Of a DNA stretch of 14,399 bases, positions 1 through 7,682 are shown in pieces (within the stretch, counting starts at the first letter, position 1; each line of letters begins with the position of its first letter). Made by a program: the position numbers and the translations under genes. Origin of the DNA: JAUVIB01 sp964424545 (lineage in GTDB: Bacteria > Calditrichota > Calditrichia > Calditrichales > Calditrichaceae); assembly GCA_964424545.1 (NCBI GenBank), contig CAYRJN010000100.1:1-14399 (forward strand), in the 5' to 3' direction. The notes under the pieces were generated by a model, which worked only from the letters and a program-made list of their open reading frames with translations, ran no database searches and was not told the origin of the DNA.

Positions 1-171
1 ACCTATTTCTCGTAAAATTTCATTAGCCTCAATCAGCCCTTTTCTGATATCCTCAATAGTTAATTTCTTAACCTCTTTCTTTTTGAATAATCTTTTAAAC
101 AACGAAGCCAAGTATTTCTCCGATAGGTTGATGTTATTATTTTTTAGCCTAATTGATCGGCGTTCATTCAT
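1..171 (-). CDS. Unrecognised protein, N-terminal 57 residues only
   Basis: An open frame starts at ATG (171-169) and runs through the left edge, so only the first 57 residues are visible and the stop is outside. The start is well supported by a strong Shine-Dalgarno-like GGGAGGG (complement of 179-185) 7 nt upstream. The visible part is rich in Lys, Asn and Leu, begins MNERRSIRLKNNN, contains a basic stretch (residues about 44-51 from the start region onward: FKRLFKKKEVKK) and then a probable helix, IEDIRKGLIEANEILREIG. There is no signal peptide or membrane segment. I do not recognise the family. It lies 128 nt downstream of the tagD-like gene on the same strand and could be the last member of the selA-tagD transcript or have its own promoter. 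It does not resemble the start of SelB, the usual selA neighbour, which begins with a GTP-binding loop. Confidence 0.6.
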   Translation of the reverse strand, partial: MNERRSIRLKNNNINLSEKYLASLFKRLFKKKEVKKLTIEDIRKGLIEANEILREIG

Positions 172-299
172 CGATGCACCCTCCCAATGAGACACATCGA
201 AACGTACGCTTATTCGGATGCCTTAAAATATTCATACCTCACGAACGTCCCAGGCGAGCGCAACGCGCCTCATACGATACGTATTGACTTGAATCGGCA
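172..299. other. Short intergenic gap
   Basis: This gap lies between the tagD-like gene and the unrecognised gene at the left edge. It holds a small inverted repeat, AGGCG (252-256) with CGCCT (266-270), and an 8-bp palindrome ATACGTAT nearby. On the minus strand the hairpin is not followed by a T-run, so I do not call it a terminator. The ribosome binding site of the next gene is at 179-185. No tRNA or small gene is evident. Confidence 0.4.
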
Positions 300-725
300 T
301 TAGGATTTATCAATATGCTGTTTAACCTTATTCACCGCCTGCGCATGATTGCTTTTTAAATAGCTACTGGATATATCAGGTGTTCTTGAAAGGTAAACCA
401 CATTACAATATTGATTAAGATCGTCAAATTTTCCTTTCCAATCATCCCCCATAACAAAAATATCGATATTATGGCGCTTAATATCATCGGCTTTTTGTTC
501 CCAGTTTTCTTCGGCTATCACTTCATCCACATATTGTATGGCCGCAACTATTTCCGAGCGATGCTTAAAGGGATAAACACATTTTTTGCCTTTTATTTCG
601 TTAAATTCATCGGTCGAAACCGCCACCACTAGATAATCGCCAAGCGCTTTAGCCCGTTTTAATATCTGCAAATGTCCGTAATGGAACAAGTCAAATGTTC
701 CGTAAGTAATAACTTTTTTTTCCAA
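300..725 (-). CDS. tagD: Glycerol-3-phosphate cytidylyltransferase (TagD-like)
   Basis: A 141-residue, single-domain cytoplasmic nucleotidyltransferase expected to make CDP-glycerol (or a close CDP-polyol) from CTP and glycerol 3-phosphate for surface polymers. The family signatures are clear: ITYGTFDLFHYGH with the HxGH nucleotide-binding motif at residues 15-18, NWEQK at 74-78, VMGDDWKGKF at 91-100, and RTPDISS at 114-120 in place of the RTxGIST signature of Bacillus TagD. Length matches TagD (about 130 residues). The start is TTG (725-723), 1 nt after the selA stop; AAAGGA (complement of 737-742) lies 11 nt upstream, inside selA, so translation is probably coupled to selA. In a Gram-negative-type cell the product would feed capsule or lipopolysaccharide modification rather than teichoic acid. 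No glycerophosphotransferase is visible here, so the acceptor is unknown. Substrate could also be another polyol phosphate. Confidence 0.88.
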   Translation of the reverse strand: MEKKVITYGTFDLFHYGHLQILKRAKALGDYLVVAVSTDEFNEIKGKKCVYPFKHRSEIVAAIQYVDEVIAEENWEQKADDIKRHNIDIFVMGDDWKGKFDDLNQYCNVVYLSRTPDISSSYLKSNHAQAVNKVKQHIDKS

Positions 726-726
726 A

Positions 727-2124
727 CTATTTATTTTCCTTTGATAAAATGGATTGCGCGGCTTCTTTTAAAATAGAAAGTTCATTTTCGGATACGGCGC
801 GCAAATCGAACAATAATTTTTCATTCTCTATTCTGCCGAATACAGGGACGCTAAATTCTCGAAATTTTTTAGACAGTTTGGCGGCGTTATACTTTCTATC
901 AGCGTCAATGATAATGGCTGCCGAAGGTAATGGCAGCAAAGGAAAAGCACCGCTGCCCACTTTGCCGATGCTGTCCGTCAGCAACATTCGGCCTTTGACA
1001 TCTTCCGAAAGCATGTTTATGAAATTACGGCTGCGTTTTTTAATCGTTTGGGCATCGGCCGATAGAGCGGTTAAGGAATCGATTTTATTTAGCCCTTCGC
1101 GGCCTTGTAAATAATCTAACAAAGTAATCTGTAATAATTTAATAATTGTTTTGTCGAGACGCAGAGCGCGCAGAAAATGATTTTTCGCGCATTTTTGCAC
1201 CCAATATTTTTTCCCGACAATAAAGCCCGCTTGCGGCCCGCCCAACAGTTTATCCCCCGAAAAGGAGATCAAATCCACACCGCTGTCAACGAGTTCCGAA
1301 ACGAGAGGTTCGTTTTTATGACCGAAACGATGCTCTTCAACCAATGCTCCGCTACCCATATCGTAAATAAGGGGAATATTATTTCTTTCGGCCAACGATA
1401 CGATATTTTCAATAGCCGGTTTGGCGGTAAATCCTTTAACTTCATAATTGCTTGTATGGCATATTAAAATAGCGCCGGTTTTTTCACTTAAAGCGTCTTC
1501 GTAGTCTTTTAAATGTGTTTTATTTGTCGCACCGATCTCTTTTAATTTTACGCCGCTTATTTTCATGACTTCCGGCAAGCGAAAAGAACCGCCGATTTCT
1601 ATCATCTCTCCGCGGGATATAATTACCTCTTTTCGCCACGCCGTAGAATTAAGCGTCAGCATTACGGCAGCGGCATTATTATTAACGGCAAATCCGTCTT
1701 CTGCACCGGTTAAAATCCGTAATAGCAATGAGAGATGATCATTGCGCTGTCCTCGTTTTCCATCGGCGATATTAATCTCCAAATTGGTATAACGGCTGAT
1801 ATCTGTTATGGCTTCCGCAACGGTTCTGTTCATCGGAGCGCGTCCCAGTCCCGTATGGAGCACCACTCCTGTTGCATTAATCACTTTTTTTAAGGAACCG
1901 CTTTGTATTGAATATATAGTATCAATTAATGTGTTTACCAAATGTTCTTCGAATGCCACTTTATCATATTTATGCAATAAATAGTACTTGGGATTGCGCC
2001 GCACTTTTTCTATTTCCATTTTGCTTATTCTTTTAAGATAGAGATGCGGAATATTCGGAAACTTAAATTTTAAGCTTTCCAATATTTTATTCACTGAAGG
2101 AATATTTTTTAAATATTGTTCCAT
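727..2124 (-). CDS. selA: L-seryl-tRNA(Sec) selenium transferase
   Basis: A 465-residue PLP enzyme that converts seryl-tRNA(Sec) to selenocysteinyl-tRNA(Sec) using selenophosphate, the committed step of bacterial selenocysteine synthesis. Length equals the family norm (E. coli SelA about 463). Visible signatures: an N-terminal tRNA-binding region (1-80), INATGVVLHTGLGRAPM at 82-98, RGEMIEIGGSFRLPEVM at 171-187, EIGATNKT at 196-203, and SGDKLLGGPQAG at 289-300 with K292 as the PLP-binding lysine. The start is ATG (2124-2122), with only a weak GGATAG upstream. The gene is intact with no internal stop. It is followed after 1 nt by the tagD-like gene, an unusual partner. selB, selC and selD are not in this window, and none of the genes here has an in-frame TGA that would mark a selenoprotein. 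Its presence implies that the organism decodes UGA as selenocysteine somewhere, unless the pathway is decaying. Confidence 0.95.
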   Translation of the reverse strand: MEQYLKNIPSVNKILESLKFKFPNIPHLYLKRISKMEIEKVRRNPKYYLLHKYDKVAFEEHLVNTLIDTIYSIQSGSLKKVINATGVVLHTGLGRAPMNRTVAEAITDISRYTNLEINIADGKRGQRNDHLSLLLRILTGAEDGFAVNNNAAAVMLTLNSTAWRKEVIISRGEMIEIGGSFRLPEVMKISGVKLKEIGATNKTHLKDYEDALSEKTGAILICHTSNYEVKGFTAKPAIENIVSLAERNNIPLIYDMGSGALVEEHRFGHKNEPLVSELVDSGVDLISFSGDKLLGGPQAGFIVGKKYWVQKCAKNHFLRALRLDKTIIKLLQITLLDYLQGREGLNKIDSLTALSADAQTIKKRSRNFINMLSEDVKGRMLLTDSIGKVGSGAFPLLPLPSAAIIIDADRKYNAAKLSKKFREFSVPVFGRIENEKLLFDLRAVSENELSILKEAAQSILSKENK

Positions 2125-2337
2125 AACAAGCTATCCGAAATTAAAAAAGGCGCGGGGTTATCGCTATTCCAAACCCATTGCCCTGATTATGCGCGATTAA
2201 ATTAAAACCACCATACTATGTTATCTATTTCGTACGTAAACTTTTCTTTGTTTCTATCACACTATATATCGCAATATGTCCGGTGTTCTTAATCTTGGTT
2301 GTACAATCGATTAACTAAGGCGGATAAAAGCCTCGCC

Positions 2338-2362
2338 TATTTGATCAAAATCAGATCAAATA
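2338..2362. repeat. Perfect 9-bp inverted repeat, 7-nt spacer
   Basis: TATTTGATC (2338-2346) and GATCAAATA (2354-2362) are exact reverse complements around AAAATCA. The symmetry and spacing (16 nt centre to centre) fit a dimeric regulator operator. It is also able to form a hairpin, but it is A+T-rich and lacks a following T-run on either strand, so a terminator is less likely. It lies about 215 bases upstream of the selA start. Confidence 0.55.
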
Positions 2363-2451
2363 CGTTGAAGAAATCTAAAAAATTTTAACATAAAGAACGA
2401 TACGGCGTCTCTTTTTATCCCCTCAGAGTGCGGAAAAACCTATCTGTTACT

Positions 2452-2471
2452 TTTAAAAAAGCTTTTTTAAA
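2452..2471. repeat. 20-bp perfect palindrome after corC-like gene
   Basis: The sequence reads T3-A6-GC-T6-A3 and is its own reverse complement. It starts 15 bases past the corC stop. On the minus strand the A-rich arm followed by a T-rich arm could act as a weak bidirectional terminator, but the stem is almost all A-U and would be unstable. The palindrome itself is certain; the function is not. Confidence 0.4.
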
Positions 2472-2486
2472 CGCCCTTTGTTTGTC

Positions 2487-3779
2487 TTACTTAATCTCTT
2501 TTACGTTCTCCGTTAGTCGTTTTATACGCACTTGCCGAATACGTCTTTTGGAAACTTTTTCAATAGTAAATTCAAGATTTTTCCAAACTATTTTTTCTCT
2601 TTGTTTAGGAACGTTGCCAAACTGTCCAAGTAAAAATCCGGCTAGCGTTTCAACGCCCTCCTCGTCCGGCAATTCAATATTTAAGTCTTCATACATTTCG
2701 TCAATTTGCATACTGCCGCTGACGCTCCACGTATTATCATCAATTTTGCTATAAAGCGGCGTTTCCTGATCATATTCGTCTTGTATTTCGCCCACAATTT
2801 CTTCAATAATATCTTCAAGCGTTACAATACCCGATGTGCCGCCGTATTCATCGACCACAATGGCCATATGTATCTTTTCTTTTTGGAACTCCCGCAACAG
2901 TTCATTAATTTTTTTCTGCTCGGGAACAAAATAGGGCGTATGAACCAGTTTGCGAATATCAATTTCCGATTTATTACGTTTTCTAATAAAGGGTAGCAAA
3001 TCTTTTAAATATAGAATCCCCGTTATATTATCAACTTTTTCTTTATATACGGGAATACGGCTGTGTAGCTTTTCTTTAACAAGATTCAATATTTGAGTTA
3101 AGGTGGCCTCTTCTTCGATACACATCATATCGGTGCGCGGCACCATAATTTCACGAACAATGGTCTCCCCCAGTTCAAAGATCGAATGAATCATCTCTTT
3201 TTCATCTTTTTTCAGCGCCCCCTTTTCTTCGCCCACATCAACCAGCGTCCTTAACTCCTTTTCGGAAAGCATATATTTGTTATAATCTTTGGCATACTTT
3301 CCGGAAAAAGCAACGGTTAAACCGTTTAATACGAATGTAACCGGATACAAGAGATAATGAAAAATCTGCAACGGGAGAGAAGATTTTAAAGCAATCTTTT
3401 TTGCGTCCTTTACCGCTATGACCTTAGGTATAATTTCGCTGATGATAAGTATTACAAGCGTAACAACAACGATATTGATAAATAAGACAACATAACGGTT
3501 CAAATGATAATTATTGATGGCGTTATTGGTTAATAAAGCCGCAATGGACGCTACCGCCACATTAACGGCCGTATTTCCGGTAATAATGGTGATAAGTAGT
3601 TTGCGGGAATCGGATAACAGGCGAGCCACACGTTTTTCAGCCAGTTTCTTACTTTTTTTCAGACTTTTTACCGTAGTTTCCGTAAGCGAAAAGTAGGCCA
3701 CCTCGGAGCTTGAAAAGAAAGCGGACAATACGAGCAGCAGAATAAAAGCAAATGCATAAAATAAAAATGATGTATCCAA
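2487..3779 (-). CDS. CNNM/CorC-family membrane protein with CBS domains
   Basis: A 430-residue inner-membrane protein of the hemolysin/CorC (CNNM, DUF21) family, members of which are linked to Mg2+ or Co2+ efflux and to magnesium tolerance. Domains in order: a DUF21 membrane part (about 1-190) with hydrophobic spans near 5-22, 62-85, 97-115 and 135-155, and the family motifs ITGNTAVNV (66-74) and SEIIPK (114-119); a CBS pair (about 205-330) with MVPRTDM (212-218), SRIPVY (240-245) and VVDEYGGTSGIVTLEDIIEE (308-327); and a C-terminal CorC_HlyC domain (about 340-425). Length matches the full-length form, not the short soluble CorC. The start is TTG (3779-3777). The best ribosome site, AAAGGAG (complement of 3794-3800), is 14 nt away, which is longer than ideal, but no better in-frame start exists. 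It follows ybeY by 72 nt, a pairing also seen as ybeY-ybeX in enterobacteria. A promoter-like sequence precedes it. Confidence 0.9.
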   Translation of the reverse strand: MDTSFLFYAFAFILLLVLSAFFSSSEVAYFSLTETTVKSLKKSKKLAEKRVARLLSDSRKLLITIITGNTAVNVAVASIAALLTNNAINNYHLNRYVVLFINIVVVTLVILIISEIIPKVIAVKDAKKIALKSSLPLQIFHYLLYPVTFVLNGLTVAFSGKYAKDYNKYMLSEKELRTLVDVGEEKGALKKDEKEMIHSIFELGETIVREIMVPRTDMMCIEEEATLTQILNLVKEKLHSRIPVYKEKVDNITGILYLKDLLPFIRKRNKSEIDIRKLVHTPYFVPEQKKINELLREFQKEKIHMAIVVDEYGGTSGIVTLEDIIEEIVGEIQDEYDQETPLYSKIDDNTWSVSGSMQIDEMYEDLNIELPDEEGVETLAGFLLGQFGNVPKQREKIVWKNLEFTIEKVSKRRIRQVRIKRLTENVKEIK

Positions 3780-3817
3780 ATTTAGATTATAAACTCCTTT
3801 GTTAAAACAACTATGAT

Positions 3818-3846
3818 AATATATATTGTAAATGGTATTATATCAA
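3818..3846 (-). promoter_or_regulatory. Candidate sigma-70-type promoter for the corC-like gene
   Basis: On the minus strand, TTGATA (3846-3841, 5 of 6 to TTGACA) is followed by a 17-nt spacer and TATATT (3823-3818, 5 of 6 to TATAAT). It lies directly after the ybeY stop, and transcription starting near 3811 would give a leader of about 30 nt that includes the AAAGGAG site. The region is A+T-rich, so chance matches are likely. Confidence 0.4.
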
Positions 3847-3851
3847 AATTT

Positions 3852-4262
3852 TTAATTAAAGCGCTCGACAAGACGATTCTCAATTTCTTTCATCGCCGAC
3901 CGTTCTTGTTCGGTAAGATCGTTATAACCTTTCAAGTGCAGAATGCCATGAATTATCAACCGGTTTATTTCACTAAAATAGGTTACATTATACGTTTCGG
4001 CCTGAGCCTGAGCGCGATCGACGCTGACATATATTTCGCCTTCGATTTTCTCATCGCCCAGATTAAAAGTAATAACATCCGTATAACTCGAATCGTTAAG
4101 ATATTCGGCATGCATATTTTTAAGCGTTACATCATCTACAAAAATTACATCGACAGAAGCGGCATCCAAAGCGATATCCTTTAGAACGATTTCCATCATA
4201 TTTTTAAGCGTATCAGGCGGAGGCGTCTCCTTGACCGTTTGATTGTGAATTCGTATTTCCAT
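3852..4262 (-). CDS. ybeY: YbeY endoribonuclease / rRNA maturation factor
   Basis: A 136-residue single-domain metal-dependent endoribonuclease that acts in 16S rRNA 3'-end maturation and ribosome quality control. Signatures: LN...SSYTDVITF at about 55-66, GEIYVS at 75-80, and RLIIHGILHLKGYND at 101-115. H105 and H109 are the first two metal ligands; the third position of the usual H-x3-H-x5-H motif is Asp (D115) instead of His. I recall this His-to-Asp form in Bacteroidetes YbeY, so the protein is probably still active. The ATG (4262-4260) overlaps the upstream pgpH-like gene by 50 nt and lies at the end of a run of eight A residues. There is no Shine-Dalgarno sequence, so translation probably depends on ribosomes coming through pgpH. 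No other ATG is available before residues 22-23, and starting there would remove the first strand of the fold. The order pgpH-ybeY is a common neighbourhood. Confidence 0.93.
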   Translation of the reverse strand: MEIRIHNQTVKETPPPDTLKNMMEIVLKDIALDAASVDVIFVDDVTLKNMHAEYLNDSSYTDVITFNLGDEKIEGEIYVSVDRAQAQAETYNVTYFSEINRLIIHGILHLKGYNDLTEQERSAMKEIENRLVERFN

Positions 4263-6531
4263 TTTTTTTGTCTTTTTTCTTTTTCATTTTAACCGAGGTC
4301 TTTTTATTCTGGTCCGGATAGGTAATTCTATGCTGAAAAACCCCCATTAAAATCTTCATAAAAGCATCGCTAATTTTCTTTAAATCGCTGATAGTCAAAT
4401 CGCATTCATCCAACTCGCCTTTCTCTACGCGTTTCTTGATAAGATTATTAATAAAAGCTTTTATCCTGGATGGAGTCGGGTTGTCTATGGTTCTACTTGC
4501 CGCCTCGACCATATCGGCCAACATAACGATGGCCGTCTCTTTTGTTTGCGGCTTAGGACCGGGATAACGGAAATCCATTTCGTTTATTTTAGTCTCCCCT
4601 TCACTCTTCTTGGCTTTATCATAAAAATAAGACATGATATTGGTGCCGTGATGCTGTGGAATAAATTCGCGTATTAGACGCGGAATTTTAGCTTTTTCGG
4701 CCATTTCCAAACCGTTTTTTACATGAGAAACCAAAATCAGGGCGCTCATGTGGGGCGAAAGTTTGGAATGGGCGTTTTCCGCTCCCATTTGATTTTCAAC
4801 AAAATATTCCGGTTTTTCGATTTTACCGATATCATGATAGTAACTGCCCACGCGCGCCAATAATGAATTAGCACCGATTTCTTTAGCGGCCGCTTCTGCA
4901 AGATTACCGACAACCATGGAATGGTGAAAGGTGCCCGGCGCTTCGAGAGAAAGTCTTTTTAACAACGGATGATTTAAATCCGATAATTCGAGTAAGGTTA
5001 TATCTGTGGTAATATCGAATAATCGTTCAAAAAGGCCGATCAGCATAAACGTTAAAAAGGGCGCAAGAACAGCGTTCGGCGCAAGATAAAATAAAAACGT
5101 TTTTAAGGAGTCGATAACGGGATCGGCTCGTAAAATACCGAAAGCGACAATAACCCAAAAATAGGCTGCGGCGATTAAAAATATGGCGCGAAAAACTTGA
5201 TTTCTGCGACGGATGTGATGCACGGAAAATATAGCCGTCATTCCGCTGATCAAAGTCAATAAGGTAATATCATAACCGCTTCCCTGAATTCCGCCAAGAA
5301 TCAAAGCTATAACCACCGTACTAACAAAGCCGATGCCCGAATCGATTAAAACGGCCAACAACATAGAGGCAATTGTTGTCGGTATTAAGTAGACCGGCCA
5401 ATTGACTCCGTTGGTGATTATGGCTGCCGTTAAAATTTCAAGAAAAATAATAAGCGCAATCAACAGAACCATTTTATTATTGAAGAATATTTTTTTACGA
5501 AAAGAAAAGAGGTATAAGCTAATAATGAGTAAAATAGCCGCCACAAGCATCATACGAGCAATAAAGGTTAAACCCGTTTGCCAGCGTCCTTCCTGATGAC
5601 TGCGATCGATCTTGGACATTTCAAGCGAATACAATTTTTGAAAAGTATCCTGATCAATGCGCTCATTAGCGTCAATAATCAATTCGTTTTCATAAACCAT
5701 ATCTTTGGTTAGTGAAACATTGGCCAGCGCGTCTTCAAGTTCTTTTTCGGTGAACTCTTTATCATAAATCAAGTTGGGTTTTAGAATTGGGTCCATAAAA
5801 TCGGCTATGACCGCAAGTTGATTTTCATTTACCGCGTCTTGTAATTCATTGGCAATATATTTGTGGATACTATCGCTATCTACCCATTTTTCGCGCGGCC
5901 AATTCTCTTCCACGCCGTTTTTTATAACAATGACATCGGGACGCTGAATATCGCTAATTTTAATATTAAGAATCCCCTGCCGTTCATAGACAATCATATC
6001 GGAAAAAAGTTTCTTAAGTAATTTTTCATTGGATTTATTATCAATAATAGAATATATAACCGTCAAATAGGACGTTGAGATATCGATATTGTATAAAATT
6101 CTCAATTCATCCCGCACGCCTATTAGGTAATCAACGGACGAGGGATCGTTATTGGTAAGCATTTTTCGTTTTGGTTCGTTCTCATTGAGATAAGGCAATA
6201 TCTGCCGCAATATCTTTATGGTTTCAGCTGTAATCGAATCGTTAAAAGTAAAATAATAAGGAACGGATTCTATTGCCTTTTCCTTATCCTCTTTCAGTTC
6301 TTGATCGGTTTTCAACACAAAAAAGTTATAAGGCGCAACGACGCGTTTGGGCGAGATACTGCCTACCTTCAAATCGGTATATTTTGTAGCGCTATCATTG
6401 GAAAAAAGCAAGGGAATGATAATAAGCATAACGAAAAAGATAAATACCTTTATCATAAGCTCCGAAAACGCAATGCCGTTTATTTTATTGCCGTTTAAAG
6501 ACTTTATTTTATCGTGTAATTTTTTTTTCAT
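4213..6531 (-). CDS. pgpH: 7TM-HD (PgpH-type) cyclic-di-AMP phosphodiesterase
   Basis: A 772-residue membrane HD hydrolase. Characterised PgpH proteins cut c-di-AMP to pApA. Domains: a first membrane helix (about 26-43), a large extracytoplasmic 7TMR-HDED domain (about 50-315), seven membrane helices (about 320-500) and a cytoplasmic HD domain (about 515-740). HD-domain residues visible: TFHHS at 534-538, YHDIGK at 565-570 (H566-D567 dyad), QHHGT at 626-630 and ADMVEAASR at 672-680. A Lys-rich, then Asn/Ser/Gly-rich tail (742-772) is probably disordered; it is the part encoded in the ybeY overlap. The start ATG (6531-6529) overlaps the stop of the acyl-CoA dehydrogenase gene as ATGA, and no Shine-Dalgarno is seen, so expression is likely coupled. 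Assignment to c-di-AMP rests on family architecture; no diadenylate cyclase gene is in the window. Confidence 0.9.
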   Translation of the reverse strand: MKKKLHDKIKSLNGNKINGIAFSELMIKVFIFFVMLIIIPLLFSNDSATKYTDLKVGSISPKRVVAPYNFFVLKTDQELKEDKEKAIESVPYYFTFNDSITAETIKILRQILPYLNENEPKRKMLTNNDPSSVDYLIGVRDELRILYNIDISTSYLTVIYSIIDNKSNEKLLKKLFSDMIVYERQGILNIKISDIQRPDVIVIKNGVEENWPREKWVDSDSIHKYIANELQDAVNENQLAVIADFMDPILKPNLIYDKEFTEKELEDALANVSLTKDMVYENELIIDANERIDQDTFQKLYSLEMSKIDRSHQEGRWQTGLTFIARMMLVAAILLIISLYLFSFRKKIFFNNKMVLLIALIIFLEILTAAIITNGVNWPVYLIPTTIASMLLAVLIDSGIGFVSTVVIALILGGIQGSGYDITLLTLISGMTAIFSVHHIRRRNQVFRAIFLIAAAYFWVIVAFGILRADPVIDSLKTFLFYLAPNAVLAPFLTFMLIGLFERLFDITTDITLLELSDLNHPLLKRLSLEAPGTFHHSMVVGNLAEAAAKEIGANSLLARVGSYYHDIGKIEKPEYFVENQMGAENAHSKLSPHMSALILVSHVKNGLEMAEKAKIPRLIREFIPQHHGTNIMSYFYDKAKKSEGETKINEMDFRYPGPKPQTKETAIVMLADMVEAASRTIDNPTPSRIKAFINNLIKKRVEKGELDECDLTISDLKKISDAFMKILMGVFQHRITYPDQNKKTSVKMKKKKDKKNGNTNSQSNGQGDASA

Positions 6532-7682
6532 AGAAAAACATTACTGTTGTTTAACAATTCCCTGGATATAACAAGTCGCTGAATTTCCGAAGTGCCTTCT
6601 CCTATTTCCAACAGTTTGGCGTCACGCCAGAACCGTTCCACTTCATACTCTTTTGTATATCCGTATCCGCCATGCAGTTGAATAGCGTCCTTCGTTACTT
6701 CCATGGCGATTTCGGATGCGAATAATTTAGCCGCCGAAGACTCAAATTTATTTTTAATGCCGTTCATCTTTTTGGAAGCCGCATCATAAACAAGTAATTC
6801 AGCCGCTTTTATTTTTACGGCCATATCGGCCAATTTAAACTGTACGGCTTGAAAAGCGGATAAGGGACGACCGAATTGCTCGCGTTCTTGTACATATTTT
6901 AGCGTTCTTTTCAAGGCGCCTTTGGCAATACCCACCGCCTGCGCGCCAATGCCGATACGTCCGCCGTCCAGCGTTATTAAAAATTGTTTAAACCCTTTAT
7001 TGAGCTGTCCTAATAAGTTTTCCTGCGGAACTTCGCAATTATCAAAATGCAGCATAGATGTGGGCGAGCCGCGCATACCGAGTTTTTTTTCTTTTTTCCC
7101 TACTTCAAACCCTGGCATTCCCTTTTCTATGATAAAGCTGGAAATTCCTCTCGTTCCCTTTCCTTTATCCGTAACCGCCGTTATGACAAAAATATCGGCG
7201 TAAACGGCATTGGTTATAAAAATTTTAGATCCGTTTAGGATATATTTATCGCCCCGTTTAACGGCCGTTGTTTTTGTCCCCCCCGCATCACTGCCGGCGG
7301 ATGGTTCAGTTAAACCGAAAGAACCGAGCTTTTCGCCATTTGCAAGCGGCGTTAAATACTTCTTCTTTTGTTCTTCCGTTCCGAATTCATTAATGGGGAA
7401 AGCGGCAAGAGAAACATGTGCCGAATAGGATAAAGCCGTTGAAGCGCATACTTCGGCAAACTTTTCCAAGGTGATTATGTACGAAACATAATCCATGCCG
7501 GCCCCGCCGTATTTCTCTGGGAAAGGCATGCCGAGAAAACCCAATTCAGCCATTTTTTTAAAATTCTCGATAGGAAAGCGTTCGTTTTCATCAATCTCAA
7601 TTGCAATAGGAGCCAATTCTTTGCGGGCAAATTCAGCCGCCATTCTTTTAACCTGTTGTTGTTCCTCGGTAAATTGAAACAT
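6528..7682 (-). CDS. Acyl-CoA dehydrogenase
   Basis: A 384-residue FAD enzyme that forms the trans-2 double bond of an acyl-CoA, passing electrons to an electron-transfer flavoprotein. Numbering from the ATG at 7682: N-terminal helical domain (1-120), LTEPSAGSDAGGTKT at 124-138 (flavin-binding family signature), middle beta domain to about 225, and C-terminal helical domain with QLHGGYGYTKEYEVERFWRD at 335-354 and GEGTSEIQR at 361-369. E362 sits at the catalytic-base position of short- and medium-chain enzymes and of the butyryl-CoA dehydrogenase type. The open frame extends 4 codons further to a GTG at 7694, but the ATG fits the usual start of the family better; neither has a clear ribosome site. 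Chain length and substrate (short, medium or branched) cannot be told from sequence alone. No etfAB, thiolase or enoyl-CoA hydratase is nearby; it sits between clc1 (52 nt) and pgpH (4-nt overlap). Confidence 0.93.
   Translation of the reverse strand: MFQFTEEQQQVKRMAAEFARKELAPIAIEIDENERFPIENFKKMAELGFLGMPFPEKYGGAGMDYVSYIITLEKFAEVCASTALSYSAHVSLAAFPINEFGTEEQKKKYLTPLANGEKLGSFGLTEPSAGSDAGGTKTTAVKRGDKYILNGSKIFITNAVYADIFVITAVTDKGKGTRGISSFIIEKGMPGFEVGKKEKKLGMRGSPTSMLHFDNCEVPQENLLGQLNKGFKQFLITLDGGRIGIGAQAVGIAKGALKRTLKYVQEREQFGRPLSAFQAVQFKLADMAVKIKAAELLVYDAASKKMNGIKNKFESSAAKLFASEIAMEVTKDAIQLHGGYGYTKEYEVERFWRDAKLLEIGEGTSEIQRLVISRELLNNSNVFL

Larger units (their letters stand above)
2125..2486. other. Intergenic region upstream of selA
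   Basis: This 362-base stretch separates the corC-like gene from selA, both on the minus strand. It should hold the selA promoter, but I find no convincing -35/-10 pair. It contains a perfect inverted repeat at 2338-2362, a second short repeat AGGCG/CGCCT (2318-2322 and 2334-2338) immediately beside it, and a 20-bp palindrome at 2452-2471 just past the corC stop. I searched by eye for a tRNA, in particular tRNA(Sec), and saw no T-arm consensus. No open frame with a ribosome binding site is present on either strand. Confidence 0.5.

Noticed and set aside
2125..2486. tRNA(Sec) gene (selC) beside selA
   Set aside because: No T-arm consensus or acceptor stem could be found on either strand.
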